Both the position numbers and the translations under genes were made by a program. DNA of 64,000 nt from CAWINX01 sp963702055. Lineage in GTDB: Bacteria > Actinomycetota > Thermoleophilia > Solirubrobacterales > 70-9. Every line of letters starts with the position of its first letter. The first letter of the stretch is position 1. This document shows positions 50,328-59,006 of this stretch, piece after piece. The DNA is taken from NCBI GenBank assembly GCA_963702055.1, contig OY969702.1, forward strand, positions 2,108,001-2,172,000, read 5' to 3'. The notes beneath the pieces are model-generated. The model saw only the letters and a program-made list of their open reading frames with translations. It made no database searches and was not told where the DNA came from.

Positions 50328-51458
50328 GTGTCGAAAGACCGAATGCGCAGGAGAGTGCCCGTGCGAGCCTGGCTGGCCGCCGGCGCAATCGCGGTGGCCG
50401 CAATCGCAGCGTCGCCTTCCGCTGCGTGGGCGCTGCCCGCGCATTTCTGGGGAGTGGTGCCCCAGGCTTCGCCCACGCAAGGCCAGCTTCAGCGGATCAA
50501 GCGCGGCGGCGTCGGCAGCCTCCGGATACAGATCCAATGGTCGGCAGTCCAGCCCACCCCCGATGCCGCTTTGGACTGGTCCAGCGTGGACCCGCTGGTC
50601 AAGGACGCGGCGCTGGCCGGCTTGGATGTGCTGCCGTTCGTACACACGACTCCGTCGTGGGTCGTCCCTCAGGTCCACGTTCCCAACAGCACCGTTCCGG
50701 CGCCGAGGACGCTCCCGGTCAAGACCGCGGCGCAGCGCTCCGCCTGGTCGAACTTTCTCCGGCAGGTGGTCGCGCGCTACGGGCCAAGGGGCAGCTTCTG
50801 GGCCGAGAACCCCGGCATCCCCAAGCGCCCGATTCGCACCTGGCAGATCGGCAACGAGGAGAACTTCTTCTATTTCGTCGCGCATCCCTCGCCCTCCGAC
50901 TACGGGAAGCTGGTGAAGATCTCCCACGCGGCGATCAAGGGCGCCGACCGGAGGGCGAAGATCATCCTCTGCGGGCTCTTCGCGCTGCCGCGGCAGAAGC
51001 CGCCGAAGGCGTACCCCGCCTACAGGTTCCTCCAGCTGATGTACAAGCGGACGCCGGGGGTCAAGCGGGACTTCGACGGCGTCTCCCTGCACCCGTACGT
51101 TCGCGACTACAAGTACCTGACGCCGGAGATCAACCAGGTCCGCGCGGTGCTGAAGAAGGCCGGCGACAACGGCGTGCCGCTCTGGATTACCGAGATCGGC
51201 TGGAGCTCCAGCAAGCCCAACCACACCGACGCCTTCGAGAAGGGGCCGCGGGGCCAGGCCAAGCAGTTGAAGGGCGCCTTCGGCCTGCTGCGCAAGAACC
51301 AGCGCAAGTGGCACGTCCAGCGGGTCTACTGGTTCTCGCTCGACGACGCCGTCGGCTCCTGCAACTTCTGCGACGGCAGCGGCCTGTTCGGAGCCGGCTT
51401 CACCCCGAAGCCCGCCTGGTACTCCTTCGTCAAGTTCACCCACGGCCACGCAAGCTGA
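50328..51458 (+). CDS. Secreted glycoside hydrolase (clan GH-A, GH39/PslG-like), copy 2
   Basis: The protein is 376 aa (GTG 50328; ATG at 50343 also possible). A signal peptide (RAWLAAGAIAVAAIAAS) is followed by a TIM barrel similar to 4280-5452: FWGVVPQ, WQIGNEENFFYF (acid/base Glu after Asn), LHPYV, WITEIGWSS (nucleophile) and VYWFSLDDAVGSCNFCDGSGLF. It sits after the Ser/Gly-rich secreted protein and beside the polysaccharide polymerase, which supports a role in trimming the exported glycan. Confidence 0.8.
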   Translation: MSKDRMRRRVPVRAWLAAGAIAVAAIAASPSAAWALPAHFWGVVPQASPTQGQLQRIKRGGVGSLRIQIQWSAVQPTPDAALDWSSVDPLVKDAALAGLDVLPFVHTTPSWVVPQVHVPNSTVPAPRTLPVKTAAQRSAWSNFLRQVVARYGPRGSFWAENPGIPKRPIRTWQIGNEENFFYFVAHPSPSDYGKLVKISHAAIKGADRRAKIILCGLFALPRQKPPKAYPAYRFLQLMYKRTPGVKRDFDGVSLHPYVRDYKYLTPEINQVRAVLKKAGDNGVPLWITEIGWSSSKPNHTDAFEKGPRGQAKQLKGAFGLLRKNQRKWHVQRVYWFSLDDAVGSCNFCDGSGLFGAGFTPKPAWYSFVKFTHGHAS

Positions 51459-51588
51459 CGCTGCCTGCGCGGGGCTCGAGTCGAGTGCCCTGGCGGTTTT
51501 CGAAGCGGAGGTCCGATAAGGATGCCGCTGCATTCTCTACAATCATGTCCATGTGGAGCGTACAATTACGCCGTTGAGCGACTAGGGC

Positions 51589-52848
51589 ATGGCTGATGTG
51601 AGCTATCGCCCGAGGGTCGTCGATGCGGAGCTTGTCGATCGCCTGGAATCGGCGGGCGCCGTAGTCGTGGAAGGGCCAAAGGCATGCGGAAAGACCGAAA
51701 CGGCACGTCAAATCGCGGCAAGTGAGGCGCTGCTCGATCTTGACCGGGACGCGCGCGCTGCAGTTTCACTCGATCCGGCCTTGCTCTTAGGGGGGGCGGT
51801 CCCACGCCTGATCGACGAGTGGCAGCTCGAACCACAGATTTGGGATTACGTTCGGCGGGCAGTCGATGATCGTAGGCAGCCAGGCCAGTTCATCCTCGCC
51901 GGCTCTGCGGTTGCATCGGAAGGCGCCACTCGTCACTCGGGCGCCGGGCGATTCAGCCGACTGCGTCTGCGGCCGATGTCCCTCTTCGAGTCGGGCCCCG
52001 GCAACGGTGCGGTTTCGCTGGCTGGAATTTTGGGAGGAGCCAAGGCCCGCTGCCCTGATCCCGGCTTGACGATCAAAGGATTGACCGAAGAGGTCGCTCG
52101 TGGTGGCTGGCCGGGGATCCGCGATCTTCCCCTTGCGCAAGCCCGTCGCCGCGTTGTGGACTATCTCGAGGAGATCCGCAGAGCGGATATCGGAGCGATT
52201 GACAATGTCCGGCGAGATCCGGAACGGGTTGGCAGGCTTCTTTGCAGCCTTGCGCGCAACGTTGCGACCTATGCCTCGGGCGCAACGTTGGCAAGGGACG
52301 CGGGAGGCTCAGACGGGCCCCTGAAGGGCCAGACCGTCGCTGCCTATCTTGCCGCCCTCGAGCGACTGTTCATCGTTGAGGATCAACCGGCATGGGAGCC
52401 CCATCTGCGCTCCAGGTATGTATTGCGTCACACGCCCAAGAGGCACTTTGTCGATCCATCGCTGGCGGTGGCCGCGCTGCGCGCGCAGCCTGAATCTCTG
52501 CTGCGGGACCTCAACCTCTTCGGTTTGCTCTTCGAATCCCTCGTCATTCGCGACCTTCGGGTCTACGCCCAGGCCGCCGGAGGCAGAGTGATGCAGTACC
52601 GCGACAACAGTGGGTTGGAGGTCGACGCCATCGTCGAGGTTGACGCAGGCTGGGGCGCGTTCGAGGTCAAGCTCGGTGGCAAACGTGGGATTGAGGAGGG
52701 GGCATCCAGCCTCATCAAGTTCGCAAGGCAGATCGACACCGACAGGTGCGGCCCCCCCGCCGCGCTCGCCGTGATCGTCGGAACGGGCTATGGCTACGTC
52801 CGCGATGACGGCATCCAAGTGATCCCGATCGGCGCCCTGGGACCGTAG
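51589..52848 (+). CDS. DUF4143/AAA ATPase
   Basis: The protein is 419 aa. Walker A is EGPKACGKTETARQIA (residues about 27-42) with a non-canonical interior, and Walker B-like RLIDEWQLEPQIWDYVR follows. The C-terminal part contains the DUF4143 nuclease-like signature (LLFESLVIRDLRVYAQAAGG, then SGLEVDAIVEVDAGWGAFEVKLGG), a PD-(D/E)XK-like E-x-K. This class is widespread as a mobile or accessory gene of unknown function. A TACAAT box at about 51566 fits a -10. Confidence 0.82.
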   Translation: MADVSYRPRVVDAELVDRLESAGAVVVEGPKACGKTETARQIAASEALLDLDRDARAAVSLDPALLLGGAVPRLIDEWQLEPQIWDYVRRAVDDRRQPGQFILAGSAVASEGATRHSGAGRFSRLRLRPMSLFESGPGNGAVSLAGILGGAKARCPDPGLTIKGLTEEVARGGWPGIRDLPLAQARRRVVDYLEEIRRADIGAIDNVRRDPERVGRLLCSLARNVATYASGATLARDAGGSDGPLKGQTVAAYLAALERLFIVEDQPAWEPHLRSRYVLRHTPKRHFVDPSLAVAALRAQPESLLRDLNLFGLLFESLVIRDLRVYAQAAGGRVMQYRDNSGLEVDAIVEVDAGWGAFEVKLGGKRGIEEGASSLIKFARQIDTDRCGPPAALAVIVGTGYGYVRDDGIQVIPIGALGP

Positions 52849-52884
52849 GCGGGCGCGGTTTGGTTCGGGCGTTGCCTAAAGAAG

Positions 52885-52894
52885 GCTAATTAGC
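52885..52894. promoter_or_regulatory. 10-bp palindrome upstream of the AbiEii-like gene
   Basis: GCTAATTAGC is a perfect palindrome 34 bp before the ATG at 52929, within an AT-rich 80-bp intergenic gap. A CTTTTTAACGG stretch and TTGACG follow. The AT-rich promoter differs from the local average. The companion AbiEi-like gene encodes a winged-helix protein that could bind here. Confidence 0.45.
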
Positions 52895-52928
52895 GCTTTT
52901 TAACGGCCTATTCCTGTATTCTTGACGC

Positions 52929-53684
52929 ATGGAACTACTCAGTAGCGCGCAGATCGTCGAGTTCTTCCATGTCGCTTTCCTCGACGCGCTGTCCAGGCGG
53001 CTCGATCCGGCTCGATACGTGCTGAAAGGGGGCGCGAACCTGCGCTACTTCTTTGGGAGCCTGCGTTATTCCGAGGACATCGACCTCGACGTGAACGGCG
53101 TGCCGCCGTGGCGGCTTGGAGAAAAGGTCGACAGCGTCCTCGGTTCCGGCGCAATGAGCGCCCTGCTTCGCGTCGGCGGTCTGGAGGTTGCCGAGTTCTC
53201 GAGCCCGAAGCAGACCGAGACGACGTTGCGTTGGAAGGTTGCGATCGAGGCCCCCGGGCGGTCTGGGCCCGTCCGCACCAAGATCGAATTCAGCAATCGA
53301 AACGGCGAGCGGCGGTATCTCCTTGAGCCGATTCCCAGTCGCATCGTCGAGCCCTACGCATTGCGCCCGCCGACCGTTCAGCACTACACCGAGGAGGTCG
53401 CCACGACCCAGAAGGTCGAAGCGCTCGCAAAGCGTTCTGAGGCGCAGGCGCGCGATGTCTTCGACCTCGATCTGCTGCTCCGTCGCAAGTCGCTCCCGGC
53501 CGGCTCTGTCGATCCGCGGGTCCTGACTGACGCAGCCGATCGGGCCTCGCAACTGTCGTTTGCCGCCTTTCGCGATCAGGTCCTTCCCTTCCTTGAGCCC
53601 GATGCTGTCGAGCTCTACGACACCGAGTCGGCTTGGGAGCAGATGCAGACCTTCGTTGCGGAAACGCTGGAGGGCGCTCGATGA
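52929..53684 (+). CDS. AbiEii-like nucleotidyltransferase (toxin)
   Basis: The protein is 251 aa. YVLKGGANLRYFFGSLRYSEDIDLDVNG contains the G-G-x-x-L-R and S-E-D-I-D-L-D nucleotidyltransferase centre of the AbiEii/Nucleotidyl-transferase family. AbiEii toxins modify tRNA or NTP-binding targets and provide abortive infection. The gene order here is AbiEii first and AbiEi second, opposite to many characterised AbiE systems. It overlaps the next gene by 4 bp. Confidence 0.8.
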   Translation: MELLSSAQIVEFFHVAFLDALSRRLDPARYVLKGGANLRYFFGSLRYSEDIDLDVNGVPPWRLGEKVDSVLGSGAMSALLRVGGLEVAEFSSPKQTETTLRWKVAIEAPGRSGPVRTKIEFSNRNGERRYLLEPIPSRIVEPYALRPPTVQHYTEEVATTQKVEALAKRSEAQARDVFDLDLLLRRKSLPAGSVDPRVLTDAADRASQLSFAAFRDQVLPFLEPDAVELYDTESAWEQMQTFVAETLEGAR

Positions 53685-54319
53685 GAGCGACCGAGGCCTA
53701 CGGGGAGCTGCTGGGGATGAATCGCGCGATCGTCACGACCCGCGAGGCGGCGACGCGATGGCGGACGGAGCAGCGGACCGCCGGCAGACGCCTCCGCGCG
53801 CTGGAGGAGGCCGGCCTCGTGCGTCGGTTGCGGCAAGGTCTTTGGGCGCTGGGTTCCGACGTTCAGCCGTTTGCCCTCGCCCCCTACCTGACAGCGCCGC
53901 ATCCGGCTTATGTGTCGCTTTGGTCCGCTCTCTCCCATCACGGCATGATCGAGCAGATTCCCCGTCGGATTTCGGTCGCTTCGCTGGATAGGTCCCGGAG
54001 CATCACGACTGCACTTGGCATCTACACAATCCATCACCTCGCCCCCGAGCTGTTTGGCGGCTTTCGCGGATCGGAGAAGACCGGGTACTTGGCCGCTCCG
54101 GAGAAGGCGCTTTTCGACACCGTTTACGTTCGCTCGGCCGCCGGCAGTCAAGCTTTCTTCCCAGAACTCTCGATCCCGCCGGATTTCGATAACGCTCAGC
54201 TGAAGGAGTGGATCGGCCGAATCAAGAGCGCGCGGCTGCGAACGATCGTTTCGCGCCGGCTTCGTGAAGTGCTGAGGCAAGCAACCCGCGAAGGCGCCCG
54301 CGTAAGATCGGTGGGTTGA
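53681..54319 (+). CDS. AbiEi-like winged-helix antitoxin
   Basis: The protein is 212 aa (ATG 53681). GELLGMNRAIVTTREAATRWRTEQRTAGRRLRALEEAGLVRRLRQGLWAL is the N-terminal winged helix typical of AbiEi. APHPAYVSLWSALSHHGMIEQIP and TGYLAAPEKALFDTVYV (the conserved KALFD) belong to the C-terminal domain. It overlaps lhr by 4 bp (TTGA) if lhr starts at 54316. Confidence 0.82.
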   Translation: MRATEAYGELLGMNRAIVTTREAATRWRTEQRTAGRRLRALEEAGLVRRLRQGLWALGSDVQPFALAPYLTAPHPAYVSLWSALSHHGMIEQIPRRISVASLDRSRSITTALGIYTIHHLAPELFGGFRGSEKTGYLAAPEKALFDTVYVRSAAGSQAFFPELSIPPDFDNAQLKEWIGRIKSARLRTIVSRRLREVLRQATREGARVRSVG

Positions 54320-57300
54320 GCACCGATCCGAAGACGACCGTGGGATCCGATCCGCTGGCGCCTTTCAGCGCGCCGGTGCGGCGCTGGTTCGAGGCGTCCT
54401 TTGAGGGGCCGACGCCCGCCCAGGTGGGCGGCTGGGAGGCGATCTCCGGCGGCGACAACGCGCTGATCTGCGCGCCGACCGGGTCCGGCAAGACCCTCGC
54501 CAGCTTCCTCTGGGGGATCGACCGGCTCTCGCGGCGCGAGGACATGACCCCCGGGGTGCGGATCGTCTACGTCTCGCCGCTGAAGGCGCTCTCCTACGAC
54601 ATCGAGCGCAACCTGCGGGCGCCGCTGCGGGGGATCGGCGCAAATGTACGGGCGCGTCGCAGTACTGCGACGCGAGCAGCAGGTGGAATTGGTGTCTCGG
54701 TCGGGCTGCGGACCGGCGACACCTCCCAGGCGGAGCGGCGGGCGATGCGTAAAGACCCGCCCGACATCCTCATCACCACCCCCGAGTCGCTCTACCTGAT
54801 CCTCTCCTCCGGGGCGCGGGAGATGCTGGGCAACGTCGAGGCGGTGATCGTCGACGAGATCCATGCCGTCGCCCAGAGCAAGCGCGGCTCCCACCTGGCG
54901 CTGACGTTGGAGCGGCTGGAGGCCCTGACCGGGGCCGAGCGCCTCCAGCGGATCGGGCTCTCGGCAACGCAGCGCCCGCTGGAGCGGATAGCTGGGTTCC
55001 TCGTCGGGCCCAAGCGGGACTGTCGAATCGTCGACGCGGGGCGGACCAAGGAGCTCGACCTGGAGATCGTCGTCCCGGTCGAGGACATGGCCGACCCCGG
55101 CGCGCCGTCCTTTCCCTCCGGCGACGGCAACCCCGCCGAGGGCGAGCCCCTGGTCCACGTCCGCAGCATCTGGCCGGCGATCTATCCCGAGCTGCTGCGC
55201 CTGGTCAAGGAGCACAACTCGACGATCATTTTCGTCAATGCCCGTCGTGCGGCCGAGCGTCTCGCGAAGCGCTTGAACGAACTCGCCAACGGCGAAGCCG
55301 AATCCGAGCTGCCCGCCACCGAACATGGCGGGCACTCGGGGGAGGGCTCTGCCGAGCCTGTTGAGATCGCTCGGGCCCACCACGGGTCCCTCTCCCACGA
55401 GGAGCGCACCCTGGTCGAGGAGATGCTCAAGAGCGGCGACCTGCCCTGCCTGGTCGCGACCTCGTCCCTGGAGCTGGGCATCGACATGGGCGCCGTCGAC
55501 CTCGTCATCCAGGTCGAGTCGCCGAAGTCGGTGACCCGCGGACTGCAGCGGATCGGCCGCGCCGGCCACGGCCTCGGCGAGGTCTCCAAGGGCCGCATCT
55601 TCCCCAAGTTCCGCGCCGACCTGCTCGAGTGCGCGGTGGTCGCTCGCGGCATGCGCACCGGCCAGATCGAGGAGACGGTGATCCCGCAGAACCCGCTCGA
55701 CGTGCTCGCCCAGCACCTCGTCTCGATGGCCGCCCTCGACGAGTGGGAGGTCGACGAGGTCGAGCGCCTGGTCACCGCCACCGAGCCCTTCCACGACCTC
55801 TCCCGCGAGCAGCTGGAGAACGTCCTCGACATGCTCGACGGCCGCTACCCCTCCGACCGCTTCGCCGAGTTGCGCCCGCGGATCGTCTGGGACCGCACCA
55901 CCGGCAAGATGCACGGCCGCAAAGGCGCCCGCTCGCTGGTCGTCACCAACGCCGGCACTATCCCCGACCGTGGCCTCTACGGCGTCCACCTGCCCGACGG
56001 CCGCCGGGTCGGCGAGCTCGACGAGGAGATGGTCTATGAGGCGCGCGCCGGCCAGACCTTCCTGCTCGGCGCGACGACCTGGCGGATCGAGGAGATCACC
56101 CGCGACCGGGTCATCGTCACTCCCGCCCCCGGCGCTCCCGGCGCCGTCCCCTTCTGGAAGGGCGACGGGATCGGCCGCCCCGCCGAGCTGGGCAAGGCGA
56201 TCGGCGCCTTCGCCCGCGAGGCGGTCAGCCGCGACCCGGCCGAGCTGGCCGCCGAGTACGACCTCGACCGCCGCGCCGCCGAGAACCTCGTCGCCTACCT
56301 GCGTGAGCAGCAGGCCGCGACCCGCGTCGTCCCCTCCGACGAGACGATCGTCGTCGAGCGCTTCCGCGACGAGATCGGCGACTGGCGCCTCTGCATCCTC
56401 TCCCCCTACGGCGGCCGCGTCCACGCCGCCTGGGGCCTCGCCCTGGCCGGCAAGATCCGCACCGAGCGCGACCTCGAGGCCGACGCGATCTGGTCCGACG
56501 ACGGCATCGTCATCCACCTCCCCGACGCCGACGAGCCGCCGCCCGCCGACCTGGTCATGATCGAGCCCGACGAGCTGGAGGACCTGGTCGTCGGCGAGCT
56601 TTCCAACTCGGCGCTGTTCGGCGCCCGCTTCCGCGAGGCCGCCTCGCGCTCGCTGCTGATCCCCCGCGCCTACCCGGGCAAACGCACGCCGCTGTGGCAG
56701 CAGCGCCTCAAGGCGCAGAGCCTGCTCGAAGTGGCGCGGGACTTCCCCCGCTTCCCGGTCATCCTCGAGGCCTACCGCGAGTGCCTGCGCGACGTCCTCG
56801 ACCTGCCCTCGCTGACCCAGCTGCTGCGCGACCTGCACTCGCGCCGGCTCAGCCTGGTCGAGGTCGAGACGCCGACCGCCAGCCCCTTCGCCTCCTCGCT
56901 GCTCTTCGACTACGTGGCGACGTACATGTACGAGGGGGACACGCCGAACGCTGAGCGCCGCGCCGCCGCCCTCGCCCTCGACCGCGACCTGCTGCGCGAG
57001 CTGCTCGGCCAGGAGGAGCTGCGCGAGCTGATCGACCCCGAGGCGCTGGAGGAGGTCGAGGCCCAACTCCAGCACCGCACCGAGGCGGGACGCGCCGGCG
57101 ACCGCGACGCCCTCCAGCAGATCCTCCGCAACATCGGCGACCTCACCGCGGCGGAGTGCGCCGAGCGGGTGACGGAGGGCTACTCGGCCGCCTCGATGCT
57201 GGAGAAGCTCGTCGCCGAGCGCCGCGTCGCGCTGGTGCGCCTCGCCGGCGAGGCGCGCTACATCGCCGCCGAGGACGCCGGTCTCTACCGCGACGCGCTC

Positions 57301-58866
57301 GGCGTCCCGCCCCCCGCCGGCCTGCCCGAGGCCTTCCTTGAGGACCACCCCGACGCGATGCGCGCCCTGGTTCGGCGCTTTGCCCGCAGCCACGGTCCCT
57401 TCCCGACCGCGCGGCTCGCCGAGCGCTACGGCGTCGACCCGACCCCGGCGCTGCGCGAGCTGGAGCGCGAGGGCGCCCTGGTCCGCGGCGAGCTGCTGCC
57501 GGGCGGGACCGAGCGCGAGTGGTGCGACTCCGACTCCCTGCGCCGCGTGCGGCGCGCCAGCCTCGCCCGCCTGCGCCGTGAGGTCGAGGCCGCCGACCGC
57601 ACCCAGCTCGCCCGCTTCCTGCCGGGGTGGCAGAACGTCGACGCCCATCGCGCCGCCGGCGCCGGCCCGGATCGCCTGCGCGAGGCGCTGGTGCCGCTAC
57701 AGGGCGTCGCGCTCACCCCCAAGGTCTGGGAGGGCGACGTGCTGCCGCGCCGCTTGGGCGCCTACTCGCCCGCCTGGCTCGACGAGCTCTGCACCAGCGG
57801 CGAGCTGGTCTGGATCGGCGCCGGCGCCCGCGGTCGCAACGACGGCCGCGTCGCCCTCTACTTCCGCGAGGACGTCCGCCTCGCCGGCCCGCCGCCCGCC
57901 AACTCGAAGTTGGAGCGCGCCGAGGGCGAGGTCCACGACGCGATCCGCGAGCGCCTCGCCGCCGGTCCCGACTTCTGGCTCGACCTCCAGGTCGACCTCG
58001 GTGATGAGCACCCGGTCGAGGAGCTCCACAACGCCCTCTGGGACCTCGCCTGGAGCGGCGAGGTGACCAACGACGCCTTCTCGCCGCTGCGCGCCCCGCG
58101 CCTACGCGCGGTCGGCGCCGGGGGAGGGGATGGCGCTTCCGGCCTGTCGCGGGGCGCGCGACACAGTGGCCGCCGCTTCGCCCGCCGCCGCTCCACCGCG
58201 GGCGCCGCGGTGCAGGGCCGCTGGTCCCTCACCGCGCCGCTCTTCGAGAACGCCCCCGCCACCGGCCCCCGCCTGCGCGCCCAGGCCGAGCTGATGCTGG
58301 AGCGCTACGGCATCGTCACCCGGGAGACCGTCCTCGCCGAGGGCGTCCCCGGCGGCTTTTCCACCCTCTACGCGGAGCTCGGCAACCTCGAGCTGCTCGG
58401 CACCGCCCGCCGCGGCTACTTCGTCGAGGGCCTCGGCGGCGCCCAGTTCGCCCTCCCCGGCGCGGTCGAGCGACTGCGCTCGCTGCCCTATCCCGACGGC
58501 TCCTGGCTGGTGCTCGCCGCCACCGACCCGGCCAACCCCTACGGGGCCTCGCTGCCCTGGCCGAAACCGCCGAGCGGCCGCCGTCCCGCCCGCGCCCCCG
58601 GCGCCCACCTGCTGCTGCGCGACGGCGAGCCGGTCGTCTACGTCGAGCGCGGCGGCCGCGGCATCCTCCGCCTCGCTGAGATGGACGACGACGCCCTGGT
58701 CGAGGCGATGCGCGCCCTCGCCGACGCGGTCGCCGACGGCCACATCCCCAAACTCGGCGTCGAGAAACTGGACGGCGAGCCGCTGATCGGCTCCGGCTAC
58801 GAAGAGGCCCTACTGGCCGCCGGCTTCACCCGCGGCCCCCGAAAGCTCACCGCCTCGGCCCGCTGA
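54316..58866 (+). CDS. lhr: Lhr-type ATP-dependent helicase
   Basis: The protein is 1516 aa, the length of actinobacterial Lhr. ALICAPTGSGKTLASFLWGIDRL is Walker A, VIVDEIHAVAQSKRGSHLALTLERL the DEVH/DEIH box, IGLSATQRP motif III and QRIGRAGHGLGEVSKG motif VI. A long C-terminal region (winged helix and Lhr C-terminal domain) follows. Lhr proteins act in DNA repair by ATP-driven translocation on ssDNA and RNA:DNA hybrids. The start is TTG 54316 (overlap) or GTG 54340. Confidence 0.9.
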   Translation: MSTDPKTTVGSDPLAPFSAPVRRWFEASFEGPTPAQVGGWEAISGGDNALICAPTGSGKTLASFLWGIDRLSRREDMTPGVRIVYVSPLKALSYDIERNLRAPLRGIGANVRARRSTATRAAGGIGVSVGLRTGDTSQAERRAMRKDPPDILITTPESLYLILSSGAREMLGNVEAVIVDEIHAVAQSKRGSHLALTLERLEALTGAERLQRIGLSATQRPLERIAGFLVGPKRDCRIVDAGRTKELDLEIVVPVEDMADPGAPSFPSGDGNPAEGEPLVHVRSIWPAIYPELLRLVKEHNSTIIFVNARRAAERLAKRLNELANGEAESELPATEHGGHSGEGSAEPVEIARAHHGSLSHEERTLVEEMLKSGDLPCLVATSSLELGIDMGAVDLVIQVESPKSVTRGLQRIGRAGHGLGEVSKGRIFPKFRADLLECAVVARGMRTGQIEETVIPQNPLDVLAQHLVSMAALDEWEVDEVERLVTATEPFHDLSREQLENVLDMLDGRYPSDRFAELRPRIVWDRTTGKMHGRKGARSLVVTNAGTIPDRGLYGVHLPDGRRVGELDEEMVYEARAGQTFLLGATTWRIEEITRDRVIVTPAPGAPGAVPFWKGDGIGRPAELGKAIGAFAREAVSRDPAELAAEYDLDRRAAENLVAYLREQQAATRVVPSDETIVVERFRDEIGDWRLCILSPYGGRVHAAWGLALAGKIRTERDLEADAIWSDDGIVIHLPDADEPPPADLVMIEPDELEDLVVGELSNSALFGARFREAASRSLLIPRAYPGKRTPLWQQRLKAQSLLEVARDFPRFPVILEAYRECLRDVLDLPSLTQLLRDLHSRRLSLVEVETPTASPFASSLLFDYVATYMYEGDTPNAERRAAALALDRDLLRELLGQEELRELIDPEALEEVEAQLQHRTEAGRAGDRDALQQILRNIGDLTAAECAERVTEGYSAASMLEKLVAERRVALVRLAGEARYIAAEDAGLYRDALGVPPPAGLPEAFLEDHPDAMRALVRRFARSHGPFPTARLAERYGVDPTPALRELEREGALVRGELLPGGTEREWCDSDSLRRVRRASLARLRREVEAADRTQLARFLPGWQNVDAHRAAGAGPDRLREALVPLQGVALTPKVWEGDVLPRRLGAYSPAWLDELCTSGELVWIGAGARGRNDGRVALYFREDVRLAGPPPANSKLERAEGEVHDAIRERLAAGPDFWLDLQVDLGDEHPVEELHNALWDLAWSGEVTNDAFSPLRAPRLRAVGAGGGDGASGLSRGARHSGRRFARRRSTAGAAVQGRWSLTAPLFENAPATGPRLRAQAELMLERYGIVTRETVLAEGVPGGFSTLYAELGNLELLGTARRGYFVEGLGGAQFALPGAVERLRSLPYPDGSWLVLAATDPANPYGASLPWPKPPSGRRPARAPGAHLLLRDGEPVVYVERGGRGILRLAEMDDDALVEAMRALADAVADGHIPKLGVEKLDGEPLIGSGYEEALLAAGFTRGPRKLTASAR

Positions 58867-59006
58867 ATCGAGCCGAATCGAGCCGAACCGAATCCACTCC
58901 GCGACGGTGCAACGCGTTGGCGTTCTCTCAACCCGCCTACGCGTTACACCGCCGGGTGGGGGACGGGTGCCGACGCGGTAGTGCAGCGCAGCCACTCCGC
59001 GCGACT

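Noticed and set aside
54196..57648. 1150-residue open frame antisense to lhr
   Set aside because: It is produced by the codon bias of the high-GC lhr gene on the opposite strand; composition is low-complexity Gly/Ala/Asp/Arg and no domain is recognisable.
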